From NCBI GenBank assembly GCA_037954235.1, contig JBBMOA010000014.1:26230273-26294272 (forward strand): a stretch of DNA of 64,000 nucleotides. The letters are read 5' to 3'. The translations under genes were made by a program, and so were the position numbers. How positions within the stretch are numbered: position 1 is the first letter of the stretch; each line of letters opens with the position of its first letter. Source of the stretch: Aulostomus chinensis (lineage: Eukaryota > Chordata > Actinopteri > Syngnathiformes > Aulostomidae). The notes beneath the pieces were generated by a model, which made no database searches, was not told the origin of the DNA, and saw only the letters and a list, made by a program, of their open reading frames with translations. Shown piece by piece: positions 34,498 to 47,141 of this stretch.

Positions 34498-35731
34498 ATC
34501 TCATGAGCAATTCACTGAAAATAATCCAAAATGGCAGCTATTAATTAACTTGAAATCGCAACCCCAAAATGTATCATTTTGGATTAAGCGAAGCGTTGAG
34601 ATTGGACCGTATAAAAAAAAACAACCTGCCATTCCTGACATTTTCTTGTTACAGGAGCATCTAGTAAATAGTGCTCCAGTTTGTTACACTTCCAATATCA
34701 CTTATTCATGTCATGTATTCAATTTGAGAGGTCAAAGGCTGAGTCAGTCAATGTGACTCTATGAAAACATGCTGCCCTTATTTCCTCTCCACTTATACAA
34801 CATATTTCTGCAGACCTCGATGTTCTGGTTCAAGCCACCTGATTACTAAAATATCTCATCTCTGCAGCTGTTCCTCTGCTGAGTTGCTAATTCAGGCCAG
34901 CATACTCCCATTTAAACAGTCCCAGGTGTCTCAATTTAAAGCTGTGTAAGCAGCCGGCCAGGCCAGCACAGAACACACAACTGTTTGCTATGCTGAGCAT
35001 TCAGGGACTTCAGGCATCTTGGTTAAAATATTTGACCTTGTTAGTGACATATAATCAATTTGTGGATAACATACCTCAACCATCTGATTTATTTAGTTGA
35101 GCAGTTGACTCCCCTACTCTCAGTGGTATACTGATGCAGTAAAACCTACACGCGGCTGTTAAGCTGCTACTGACTTCTTCCTATAGCCACCTAAGCCCCC
35201 TCCACCCCACCCCCAGACACCTACAGGGAGGGATGAACTTGCTTATGTATGTCGGCGCATTGATTTGACGCAGCTGACACAAACTCTACAGTAGAAAAAA
35301 ATAGAGACTCCTAATTTGACCACTATGCTTGTTATCTGGTGCAAATACATGGATTAAATGATTGTTGGTTGCCAGAAAATCCTGCAATTCAAAAATACAC
35401 ACCCAAAAAAATAGTGCTGCCCCCTGAAACTTGATGAGTTAAATCATAAGAAAGGAGATTGTTCAAGTCCAACAGTTGAGAAGCTCAGTCTAGCCTACCA
35501 TTCCTTGCTTGAGTTTGGCTGCAGAATTGTTTATCACCCCTCAAGAATGGGAATCAATGAGTCTTCTCTAATGGAGAGATGGAGGAATACTGCTGCTGTT
35601 GTTGTGCAACTGTTTATGTACATTTGAAGCATCTTTTAGACCAGAATGTAGATCTTTAAATCTTTAATCAGTGGTTGTGGAATCTAGATGAAGCCTACAA
35701 TTTGCCAAACTATAGTTAATGTGCGGAAGTC

Positions 35732-36067
35732 CATCCATCCATCCATCCATTGTCTTCCGCTTATTCCTACATTAAGGGTCGCGGGGGGGCAGGAATCTAT
35801 CCCAGCGTCAACAGGTGAGAGGCGGGGTTCACCCTGGACAGGTCACCAGTCCATCGCAGGGCCAACATACAAAGACGAACAACCATTCACACTCACATTC
35901 ATACCTACTGTCAATTAGTATTAGTATCAATCAGCCTCGTCCCCTCTTGATGTCTTTGGACTGTGGAGGAAGCTGGAGTACCAGAGAGAACCCACACAGG
36001 AACAGGGAGAACATGGAGACTCACACAGAAAGATCCCGCGCCCGATCCGGGACTCGAACCCGGAAAG
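35732..36067 (-). mobile_element. V-SINE/DANA-like SINE, 5'-truncated
   Basis: The tail and centre match the other copies, but the head stops at the B-box (GGGTTCGAGTCCCGG) and lacks the A-box part. A perfect 11-bp duplication, GTGCGGAAGTC, at 35721-35731 and 36068-36078 abuts the truncated end. The loss therefore happened at insertion, not by later deletion. Confidence 0.78.
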
Positions 36068-36740
36068 GTGCGGAAGTCATAGAGTGGTAATGCTGTCACT
36101 CACAGTGGTATCACCCCTGTGTCTCCAAATCATCCTGAAATTCAAACTTATACCATAAGTCATTCATTCATTCAGCAACTATGTACACTAGGCCTCTGTG
36201 ATTCGATACCACATCACAAGACCCTGCTGCTCTCGAGTTAGTTTAGTTATCCCTGACTGTTGAAAATCATTCACTGCTCACTATACTGTACAGTCCACTA
36301 AGGGGTGTGCCACATGATGACTACAGACTGTAAACAATTACAATGTGTCCACGATCTACTGTCACACAAAGATCAGACACACAAAGCATTTTTCTCAAAA
36401 TCAAATCAAACAACTTGGTGTTCCATTCCGTGCCTCCATAAAAACACACACAAAAACTGAACACAGCAAACGTTGAGCTCTCTTCCTACTTTCACAACGT
36501 AGTCTTGTAAAACTAAATGAAAGCATCATGGACAAGCTGGAGTTGAGTCTGCTTATGTTATCTTGGTGTTGGCTCATTCATGGCGGGGGGGGGGTAATAT
36601 GATCAGCATAAACATAGTTACGGATGTCCTACACAGGCTGCAAAGCTTAACCATGTCAAATCCTGGTTAATAAAATCATCCAATGGTCTGCTAAATTACC
36701 CCTTGCTACAGTTTCAGACATTAACGTTAGCTAGTACAGT

Positions 36741-37116
36741 CAACCATCCATTTTCTTCCGCATATCCTGTGAAGGGTCGCAGGGGGCCTGGAGCCAGTCC
36801 CCAGTGGCTTTTGGCCGTGAGGCGGGTTACACCCTGCACAGGTCGCCAGCCCATAGTAGGGCCATCGTAGGGTAGGACAGACAACCATTCACACCCACAG
36901 TCACACCTACAGTCAGTTTAGAGTATCAATCAGCCTCGTCCCCTCTTGATGTCTTTGGACTGTGGGAGGAAGCCGGAGTACCAGAGAGAACCCACGCAGG
37001 CACAGGGAGAACATGGAGACTCCACACAGAAAGATCCCATACCCGAGCTGGGACATGAACCCAAAACCTTCTTGCTGTGAGGCGACAGCTCTGACCACTG
37101 CACCACCGTGCCGCCA
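36741..37116 (-). mobile_element. tRNA-derived SINE (V-SINE/DANA-like)
   Basis: This is a full-length but more diverged copy, with a decayed B-box (GGTTCATGTCCC) and the usual CCACAGTCCAAAGACATC centre. An 8-bp AGTACAGT duplication lies at 36733-36740 and 37117-37124. Confidence 0.72.
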
Positions 37117-37945
37117 AGTACAGTTAGCATCAGGAGGAAAGGTGGCTTACCATTTCTTATGTCATTATAATCATCATTTCTGCTCTGTATCAGTTGTGGA
37201 GGTGTAAAACCTAACAACATCCTGTCTGTGTTCATAGAATAGTCCCATTTTGGATAAAATAGTGTTGTAGTAGTACTCAGATACAGCACTGTTTTGAATG
37301 CCATGTCTGATTGAAAGTCCAGACATCACTACGTTCTTGCTTCAAGGACATCAGATACAGCATCACTCAAATTCACCAAAATTCTATTTTTTTTTCAATA
37401 TCAAAGTTTACTTTTATCAAGCCTGCAGCAATTTAGCAAAATGGATTGACTGTTAATCTTAAAATTTAATCATCCTTAAATCAAAATGAAATACTTTTGA
37501 GGAACAAGACAGCAAATATAGGTCTCACATGTTTTTGTAAGCAAAACTGTGGCCCTGAATTTGCCCTAACTTATCAAATACTCCTAACCAAAGTGAAAAA
37601 ACAAAGAATTGTCCTACAAAAGAGATTGTGATACTGACGTGAATAAAAATCAGTGAATGATATTTTCACTATATAGCAAATGCACCATTTGTTTATTGCT
37701 GTCAGAATGTATGGTGGTATTTATTATATCCAAAATTACTATCACACAATCACTGGATATTTAACTGTTCTTCATATATTCAAGACATCTTCTGTTGTCT
37801 GCATAACTATCTGTTCTGCTGTGCTTCCATTGGTAAGTACTTATAAAAAAGCTAAAGAAGAATTGATTGATATGTAGCATTAGATGCTGTCACATCTGCT
37901 AATGCTATCAAAATGTTGGCAATGTGCCAATATTTTAAATGACAG

Positions 37946-38041
37946 AATCCATCCATCCATCCATTTTCTATACTATCTTTCCCATTGAGGGTCACGGGGG
38001 ACTGGAACCTATCCCAACTGATACTGGGTGAGAGGCAGGGC
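37946..38041 (-). mobile_element. SINE tail fragment
   Basis: Only the LINE-like tail remains (ATCCATCCATCC, GGGTCACGGGGG, CTGGAACCTATCCCA, GGTGAGAGGCAGG). No duplication was found. Confidence 0.6.
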
Positions 38042-40075
38042 ATTATTACTTTCAATCTGTAATAACTGTGACCGCTTGTGATCGTTGGATCAGGCTTTGA
38101 GTTGTGTAATGGCATTTGGCCTTGGGCTCCATCCCTTGGTGACAAATTAAACACATCTTGACATCTTGACATTGGTCAGAGGGCCAATAATTAAGCTGAC
38201 CCAGTCAAAAGTCACTTGAAAACAACAAATATTATTTATTGGTCTTTCCAAGTATTTTAAAATTGCACTTTTTCAAATTCACAATGTTTTCTTATGTTTT
38301 TCAATATTTACAAATTGTGTATATGATATAAGTATGTTTTTGTACAGATATCATCAACATAGATGAATATTAGCGAGTATTTATTTGTAGAGTATCAGAT
38401 CTCCATGGACATAAAAAAACACCAACACCATGCATCCATTGTGGGGTTTTAAACCAAAACTAGGACCTAAGGAGCAAATATATTCACCATAGAGATAAAG
38501 GAAAATGATTACAACTATCTGATGGTCAATCAAAGCCTTTCACACAGCCCTTCAATCCATTTTTATAATTAAAAATATTGATTAAAGCAGTTTCAGCTTG
38601 ATTTATTTAGGATCATTCCATAAGCCCTGGCAATACTGTAGGTTTTATGATTTCAGTTGTTCCATATTTTGAGTCTCAGATTTGATTATTCAGATTTTTA
38701 AGTCAGAGAGGGACTGCATATTTACAGTGGTCAGTTTACATCTTGCCACAAATACTTTGAATATAAAAATATCTACATTATCTTGTCCTCCAGGTTGAAA
38801 ATAAGGTTGCCAAAACACTGCATAGCAGGTTTGAGTTGTACTGTAAGTGGGCCACTCTGGTTCCACAGTGGAGGATTATGTTCCACTATGACTTCCTGGC
38901 AATGCCACAGTCACCTACAGCTATTGAACCACGTGAAGTTAATTGTAATAACGAATTATTTGACATAAAGTAGTACTGCCAAAATGAGTATGTATTTGAT
39001 AAGGAAAGACTGAGTAGCCTCTCTTTAAGCCACTGCAGTGTTGTCACACCTTCACCCACAATAGCGACACATCACACTAATGAGCGCACCTGGCTGCAAT
39101 GTATCCCTGCGCGCATCGGTCGGCACATCAGAACCTACCTCAGGACGTCCATTCTTGTCCTTAAATTAAGTTCGTCTTTGCTCTAGACACCGTTGCTCTT
39201 CTTCCCTCCTATCAGGCGCCATTTTGCTTTATAAAAAAAAAAAATACGGAGGTTTCATTCCGGTCCAGTCAGGGGAGAGAGGGGTGCTCATGGTGGAGGT
39301 AGAGCGTCACCTAAAGTGCATACTGACGTCTGATGACTATTGTAATTCCCGCCAGTCTGAAGAAAAGGCACTGAAAATAGAAATGACTTTTTTTTCCTTT
39401 CTTTTTTTTTTAAATTTGTTTGTTTTGAATGAGCCCACTAAATTATGACATAACTGAGAATAAAATCAGTGTTTATATCTAATTAATTGATTTAACTTAT
39501 CTGCAAATGAAAGCATTTTACATGATCATCTTTTTACACAACCAAATAAAAAGCTACATTCTAGTTGATTTACACTAGGGATGGTTGATACCAAAGTATT
39601 TTAAATTCAAAAAGATTCCAGTACTCTTTGTAACAATTTTGATAATACAAATATTGTTAGATAGTCATGTGGTTTAAAAACCATAAAGAGGAACATATGG
39701 GCAAATCCCATAACATTGGTCATTAATCTTAGATAATAAACAAGTAATACATGATAGGAACAGAATGAAAAAGTCAACAAGTGCGCATATGGATTTTCTT
39801 AAAGGTTTCCTTTTCAACTTTTTTTCAACAGAACTGATTACAAATAGGTTCTTATGTGAATTAATATATCCTCATTTTCGATCTACTTATCCTTAATCCA
39901 GACCATTGTACATGTTTTCTTATTCCTCCAACTTAGCCTTGACTACTTTGTGTTAGCTATAACTATGCAGCCTTTTCTGTTGAGCTCATTTAGGCCTAAC
40001 TAATCCCAGCATGTGTTGGCCAGTGTCACATAACCAGAAAGGGTTACAGTTGTGCAATATGTGACCAAGAACTTG
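38042..40075. other. Intergenic DNA, nothing recognised
   Basis: AT-rich, with an A13 run near 39231. No coding sequence or clear repeat. Confidence 0.5.
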
Positions 40076-40087
40076 AAAATGGCTATA

Positions 40088-40507
40088 CTATGCACTGTTG
40101 TTAATGTCCTCTCCTATCCCCCTGTCCTCATCAATTTTTATCTTAAATGATCTCTCAGAAGTGAAACTTCCAAAATCCCCAAAGTGTGTTTCTGGCTGGC
40201 CTGACTGCAGCTAAAATGATGGTTGCCACAAGGTGGAAACCTCCACATTTACTTACCCGGCGACAGTGGCTGCTTAATTTCGTAGATGTTGCACTTCTGG
40301 AACTGTCCACTGCCCCTCCATGGGGCAAAGGAGGCTGTGACAATGTGCTGGGCTCAAAGAGTGGAGGCTGTCAAACACCTTTTGGTATGTGTACTTGTAC
40401 TTTGTGGATAACATGTAACACTTTGAGAACTTTAACTAGGTTTATACATCATTGGCATTTTGTTTCTTTGTCCCATCTTCATTTACTTACTACTTGTAGT
40501 ACTACTT

Positions 40508-40546
<39 letters not shown>

Positions 40547-40666
40547 GTTGTTGTTGTTGGATGTATGTATGTGTGTATATGTGTGTGTATGCTATGTGAC
40601 ATATTTAATTTATGTGCTGTTGAATGTATTGATGTCCTTCAAATCCTAATAAACATTTGATCACAA
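40088..40666 (+). mobile_element. 5'-truncated L1-like LINE insertion
   Basis: Translation around 40204-40310 gives LTAAKMMVATRWKPPHLL, RRQWLLNF and LELSTA, the pattern of the far C-terminus of L1/Tx1-type ORF2. A short 3' region follows with an (ATT)n/(GTT)n tract at 40511-40559 and AATAAA before an A-rich end. A perfect 12-bp direct repeat AAAATGGCTATA at 40076-40087 and 40667-40678 defines the insertion. Endonuclease and reverse transcriptase domains are absent. Confidence 0.72.
40511..40560 (+). repeat. (ATT)n then (GTT)n microsatellite
   Basis: About 12 ATT units run into four GTT units, within the 3' part of the L1-like insertion. Confidence 0.93.
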
Positions 40667-43106
40667 AAAATGGCTATAATGTCAGTTTTAGTGTCGGAAA
40701 ATATGACACTGTTGTATAGTTAATGCTCGATTGCTCTTGCAATGAGCTTCAATCCTCATTTGAATTGTAGAGCAACGGAATTCATGCTGAAAAATGCATT
40801 ATTAATATTGTTGCATGGGTTTTCCTTCCCATAGTTCCCAAAAACCATCAGGCTCTTCACACTCATGAGTCAGGGGAAAAATAATCGTCACTGAGTTTTC
40901 CAAACGTTTTCTTCACTGGAATTTCTTTTAATGTTGCATTTGGTTTTTAATTTTCCTCGCTGAATATGATTCCTCTTCCACGCTCTTACAGATGGCTGGC
41001 CTTGTATATAATTATATCTCACCAAAAATCTTACTTACACTCTCAATATTATCATATTTGGATTTTTTTTTAATGAGTGCTTCAACATCTAAACCTATAA
41101 TGCAAAACTGTCAGGAGGGTTCTTTATTCTTCTCTGTACACAAAGAAAAAAAGCAAGTCACGTTTATCATGTGTGGAACATGAGTTTGTATTTAACCAGC
41201 GTCCTGAGGAAAAAATTAGTGTCTGCAGTGATTAATGGAAGTGGTAATTCTCATATTCATAAACATATTAAATATTGATTGCATAAAGCAAACAGCTAAC
41301 AAGTCTTTGATTGTACATTGCTTCAATGCCTGCTATTATCAACAAGACATAGACTGCACACAACTGAAATTTCCCCCAAATCTGATGCATATTTATAGAG
41401 TGGGCAAAATATGACTTATTTATATAAGCTAAATTATTAAAAGTGCAGAATACAGATCATTAATCATTGATATTGATATATTGAGAAACTGTAAGACATA
41501 AATATTTGTGCATAAATATTTATCTACAGCATGCCAGTGTGTATTACCTTTAGTTTTAGCTCCTTATTCAACAGAGATATGTTTCTTTCAAAGCGATTTC
41601 CAAGTAACTTACTGTATTTGTGCATGGCTGACTGTGATCTGAGCTTATCATTGTACCCACCTAGATGGTAGAAAACACAAAGCGAATCCCGGGGAATGCG
41701 TTGTCTTTTGTGTGAGATATAGGGATTGACACAAGCCCTCTGTTTTCAGAACATGAAGTAATTCTTTTAATGGCCTGCCAAGCGTGCACTCCAAAGTTTG
41801 ATTTTGCTCTGCAAAATGAGAGCAACAATCTTGAACAATTTATTATGCTGTTTGTGCCTCACATCACTAGTTATCGTCTGCAATTTATTTTCTACCTTGG
41901 GGTACTGCAAGCCATTTTTCTCCATTTTCAGTGGCTCACTTTTTTTTTTCTTGATCCTGCACGCTGCTGACTAAACTCCTGCCTCCAGCCATGGTGTTGG
42001 AACATCACAGAAAACTACATCATTATACTGAAGCTAGTTAACAAAGAGAGGCAGAGAACCAGTTTAAATCACAGGGCATGAGACGGAGGAAGATGCATGT
42101 TTCATCGCCTGTGTCTCTCTCCAGTCACACAGGTGAAGCTGCTCGCTAATGACGGCTGGGTCAGACCTCGGTTTCCATTCAAGGACAGAGCCTGACCCCT
42201 CCTCGCTACTTTGAATTCATATAGCTCTATTATGAATTACGCTTCACTCCAAACATGAGCACCATCTGTATCTGCTGAGCACCACAAGCGACCTTTAATT
42301 CATGAGTTGTTAGCCTCTGGTTGTCTGTCTTCTCTCTGCTGGTCGTCACTTCTTCTCAGTTCCATTTTTTATAGGTTTTCATATATTTGCAGAATTTATG
42401 AAGCAAACTTTATGTGCCTGTCAGCTTTTCATATGCAGCAGATGTTTTGACTTGCCGTAGTAGGAATGTTTCCAATTATCATTCATCGTACATCAACAAG
42501 ACTTTAGAGTCAGCAGGGATGTCAGATGCTGCACTATTAGCATAAGATGTGGCTATTGCAGAGGAGAGGCCAAGGCACTGTGGTAGAGCCTGTCTGATGT
42601 ATCTGTGTGGCCGATGTTGGTCTGTCTATTACATGCATCCATATCAACATACAGTGTTTGTTGTTCAATATGTGCCAATATGAAGGAATTTCTTCTTACA
42701 GAATATAATTCTGAAATGAAGGTGCTTGAGAAATTTACTATGATTAAATTCCCATTTATGTTCATTATTTGAGTGAACTGCTGTCATTTTAATAAAGTTT
42801 ATTTCTAAACCATAATATAAAAACGTTTACATATTTGTCGTAAGGTTTTCAAAACAGCTTGACAAAGCACAGGCTTGATCATTATGTCTGGAATGAGAGT
42901 CTTAAATGAGTATGTGTAAGTCAGTCACGCTGAAGACATGAGCAGACATTTCCAGAAGAACTTCAACACAAAAAAATATTTGTTTATTTGCCACTTGACT
43001 TGAAAATAAGTCTCTAATTAATTCTGCTATCAGGATATTGAGCAGGTTAATCACTACAAATTCCGTTTGCATATCTGTTTATGTCATTTATGCGGACTCT
43101 TTTTCC

Positions 43107-43283
43107 GGCATGGCTCAGAGGCTGAGTGGTCATCCTGTGACAAAAGGGCCACTGGTTCAATCCTCATATCCTCTGGCGTCTACTATACGAAGACACCGAA
43201 CCCCTAACTGCTCCCACCCCTCACCACAGGAGAACCACAAGCCAGTACAGCCAGACTGCTGGCCCTGAGCCATATAAAATGTA
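43107..43283 (+). mobile_element. tRNA-derived SINE, diverged
   Basis: The head TGGCTCAGAGGCTGAGTGG resembles an A-box region, and GGTTCAATCC is a near-perfect B-box. The body AGACACCGAACCCC and CTGCTCCCACC matches the common fish SINE that has CTGAACCCC...TGCTCCC after the tRNA head. The boundaries are approximate. Confidence 0.55.
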
Positions 43284-44967
43284 TTTCTAATGAACATATG
43301 GTTTCAAGCTGGAATTGAAATAATCTCAACGACAAAATCCCTCCAGATCCACAAAAAACAACTGTCCGTCTCATTAAATGAAGAGTTTGTCAGGTGTAAA
43401 ATCAACAGCATGCTCCACTGACATGTGAGACAGCACCTACACAAAATACCACAGACACACGCACCCAAACACACTCGTACACACATGCATGGCTCACATG
43501 TATCTCAAACAAGGCATATGTCTTGTCCAGAATGCTTCTATGCAGTAGGACAAATTGTCCACAAGATGGCAGAAGGAAGCTGTGTCCTCTGAATGAGTTA
43601 TTACACACCATTAACTCATTGCTCACAAATTGCATTTTGATATGCAAAACGCTTTTTAAACGCATATTATATGCTGTTTTAATCCTTAATATCAGTAAAT
43701 ATGCCGTATTAAGGCTTCTAATATTCTTAAGAGATTAGCAGACACTCTGCCTGTGTACTTATGCAGGGTTTCAGCGTTATCAAATATTAATTCTTCTAAA
43801 CTTGCTCTTTTAAGAGGACTTCTTTGATGTTGATGTAATTTCTCATCAGCTAAGCAGATCTCACACAGTGGTATCTTTCAGAAAGCAGCGGGCTATGATT
43901 CATTGATGAGCCGTGTGGAGCTGCAGATATTCACATCCTGATGCTCGTGCACGCTTCTCAGTGGTGGTGGTGGTAGCGGTGGGATGGCCTCAGCGGTGCT
44001 GCAGGCTGATTTAAAGGGCTAATTAGAGGGCCAGGAAAAGCCACTTGATAAAATTCTTCCTCATGATGAAATGCGGCAGAGTCATTTCAAAGGTGTGTTA
44101 CTGTGGATTCATCAGGATCTCACTGACAAAAGCTTGGCTGCTAATAGATAAAGTCATTAAAAAAAATTATTTGTCACCACTGTGATTAAACAAGCAGCAC
44201 AACTTTGATATCAGCCATGTCTGTCTGGAATATAATCAGAAAAAATATTACACAAGCAGAAAGTTTAAGGTTATCATGATTAAATTATTCATCTTTGACA
44301 ATGTTGGACCTCAGAGTTTGGGAATTGATCTCTCTGAAAACACGTTAAAGCAAGCGAGATTGACACAAATTGCGGAGCCATCTTTTGAGCGCTCTCTTTC
44401 ATGTCTCTTCACTTTGGGGGCTGCGTGTTGCTAATGAAAAGTGGGAAGACCTTGGGCAAGTAGCACAGGCTGATTAGTTTTGTACACTGGAGACGAGGCA
44501 CGAGCTTCAGAGTCTGCCATGATATTTGTTTTCTTTTCTCAGCATATCTGAGGAAGAGAAGTAAAGAGAATGCTTAAAGTTTCACCGATTTGTTTGTTCT
44601 CTTCAAAGCTAGAGAGAGAAATCGTGCAGGGTTTTTTTTCTCTTCCACAGCCGGTGTCAGATGTGTGTATGCATGCTCATTACTTCAATAAGCCCATTTT
44701 GCCTCTTGTGATTGCTCTATAAAGAGAATTGTGGATGACCCTGGCTCTGTTGTTAAGTTAATGTTTTTGCACCAAAGAAGAACAGATGCTGGTTTGGGTA
44801 ACAACGAGGTTGCGGTGGGGACCCTGTGTCTGCCTTGTTATCAGGACCGCTCCCTCAAATGAACTAGATACGGAGTGTGGCCCTCTGGAGCCCACCAGTC
44901 TGCTTGAGTTAGCAAGACAAAGACAAACAAGAGCTGTTGGAGTAAAGTTTCCCGCTAATGGGATAAT

Positions 44968-44977
44968 TGATTGACAG
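44968..44977 (+). promoter_or_regulatory. PBX-MEIS/PREP composite motif TGATTGACAG
   Basis: An exact match to the known decameric PBX-MEIS/PREP site, preceded by TAAT motifs in a compact block (44690-44990) that looks like developmental enhancer DNA. Binding is not shown. Confidence 0.35.
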
Positions 44978-45784
44978 TCTTTGAGTCTTTCATGCAGCTC
45001 TATTATTTACTGTTGCACTTGCATGCTGCCATGTTTTATGTTTAATTGAGAAACAATTGGGTATAAGGGCAACACTGCCATAGGGGAAACTGAGCAGCAG
45101 GACACTTTTAATGATTCCCCAGCCAGAAAAGTTAGATCCACAGTGCACCAAGTCTTTCTGCAACTGTGATCTCACAATTCTTTTTCATAATGATCTTTTT
45201 TTTTTGTAAATTCCTCTGAAGCATCCCGTCTGACACATATGTTGGTCAATTTCAATATCACATGAATTCTTTTGGTTTCCAAACAGCAGAGTTTGACAGA
45301 GTTTTTTGTGGGAGTGTGGCAGAATATGATGTACTCTTTATTTCTCTTTTTTTTTTCATGCACAGTGGCCCAGGCCAGTTATTCACAACACTTTGGCACA
45401 ATGAATGCATGCAACGAGCCAAGCAGTTTCCTGTACATCCATCTGCTGTAATAAATGTGCTACAGTACTCCGGACCGCTCTGTAGGCCAGCTGCTGTGGA
45501 ATGCAGACTTTGGCCACAGCTCGTGCAGTCTGCACTCCTCCACCACACTCTCATCCTGCTCACAGCTGATACTAAAGGGTTTCAAGTTAAGCTTTCCAAA
45601 ATAAACTCATATTAATATGGATTTCAGGTAGATAACTAAGTGTATAGAACACTTTAATAGCAAGGAAGCAGCTCAGACTCAAGACTTTTCATTTGTCCAA
45701 ACTTTTAGCAATACAATGTTGAAGGTGATGAGCCTGTTTCAAATTTTAAAACAGACAAACAGACTGTCCAGTTGTGCTTTCCTC

Positions 45785-46265
45785 TGGTGGGATGTAACCA
45801 CACACATATACTCGAGTGTTGTACTTAAAATGACATTTCACCCTAAAAGTGTATTTTTCTTCCAAGTAATAACTAGCAATTGATAAGTTTAGATAAATAG
45901 AGTAGAGCTAAAGTACAAAGAGCCCTGAAATATAAATACTTAAGTATAGTGCAGCTTCCTCAACATTGTACTTCAGGGCAGTACTTAAGTAAACAGAATT
46001 TCTTTCCACCACTGAATAAAGTGCAGCCTATAGTTTGAATTAAATTGTGATACCATGTTATATTTATGGTGAATTCCTGTAACAAATGTATCCTGACTGC
46101 AGCAGTGTATTCAAATCTCTTTATTGAATGAACCATATTGATGCACAAATGTTCGCCTTATTGTTGTGTAACGTGTGTGTGTGTGCAGCAACTACAAAGA
46201 CCTGGCTCGGAGCCAGGGAGTGTGTGCACACACTGTAACTTTATGATTCATAGTACAGCTTTTGA
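45785..46265 (+). repeat. Old local duplication, copy 1 (contains a MITE)
   Basis: The first 230 bases resemble a fish MITE. Left end CTCTGGTGGGATGTAAC, ATATACTCGAGTGTTGTACTT inside (read as ATACTCGAGT and GTACTTAAA), right end TTTCTTTCCACCACTG at 46013. The homology to 47142-47715 then continues outside the MITE, through AATAAA.GTGCAGCCT to TGATTCATAGT.CA, so the whole segment was duplicated. Confidence 0.55.
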
Positions 46266-46710
46266 ACTAGGTTGGAAACGTGAACTAGCTAACAATAAAA
46301 TTAAAACACTGAAACAAAAGTAAAGAAGGTTTTATTTAGATGTTGATGAGATAAAAAATTAAATATATGCGACATATCTGTGACATTGACCAATTTTCTG
46401 CCAAATGACATGTGATGGAATGCCATCGCTACCGCTGACTATGCATATTGACCGCCATAGCCTGGCTCTTTAGCATTGTGAGCACTAAGCATGTTTTCTA
46501 GCTTGTCTACCGGCTGAAGGTTCAACACCAAGCCTATCTTGTTATTATTGATCCGTTTTTGTGGCCAGTTCTCTCATTCGTCATCAAACGTAAGTCTGAA
46601 TGGAAGGTGTAACTGAAAATATCTGTCCAGATGAGAGAAAATGACATGCGGACTTGCTGAAATTTGAATGTAAGTGACAGCCTTCATAATATCTTCGGTT
46701 GTCTCCAGCA

Positions 46711-46732
46711 ACCCCCCCCCCCCCCCCCCCCC
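46711..46732 (+). repeat. Poly(C) tract
   Basis: About 22 consecutive C. The exact length is prone to sequencing error. Confidence 0.85.
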
Positions 46733-47141
46733 AAGGTCACATCTGGTTGGCAGCAAAGTATTTGGACACATGGACTCTCAATTCAGTAGCTGGATTATGA
46801 TGCCACTGACTGGATGGAATCAGATGGGACGAACACATAATCGCCAGCGTGGATAGAATGGACTTACATTGTAAATATTCACACATAAGATTCTGTTAGG
46901 ACAGCATCAATGAAACACATTAATAGATATGTTAAAAAAGGAAAGTATTATTAAGCAATATTTTACCAACCAATGATTTTAACTGCCTCAACACACACTT
47001 AAATGATTATGGTGCATATGTCCTTGAGTGACAGTTAGAGCCAGGCGCTAGTACCATTTTTACCCACTAGGGGGTGCTGCAGATGAGCAAATTCATCCCA
47101 ATTTAACCGCCTCTGCTTGTCAGGGTCACCTGAGAAAAACA

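Larger units (their letters stand above)
40679..45784. other. Gene-free DNA with enhancer-like blocks
   Basis: Apart from the SINE at 43.1 kb it is low in repeats. Blocks at 42060-42330, 43800-44160 and 44340-44990 look like conserved regulatory DNA. No exon is recognised. Confidence 0.5.
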
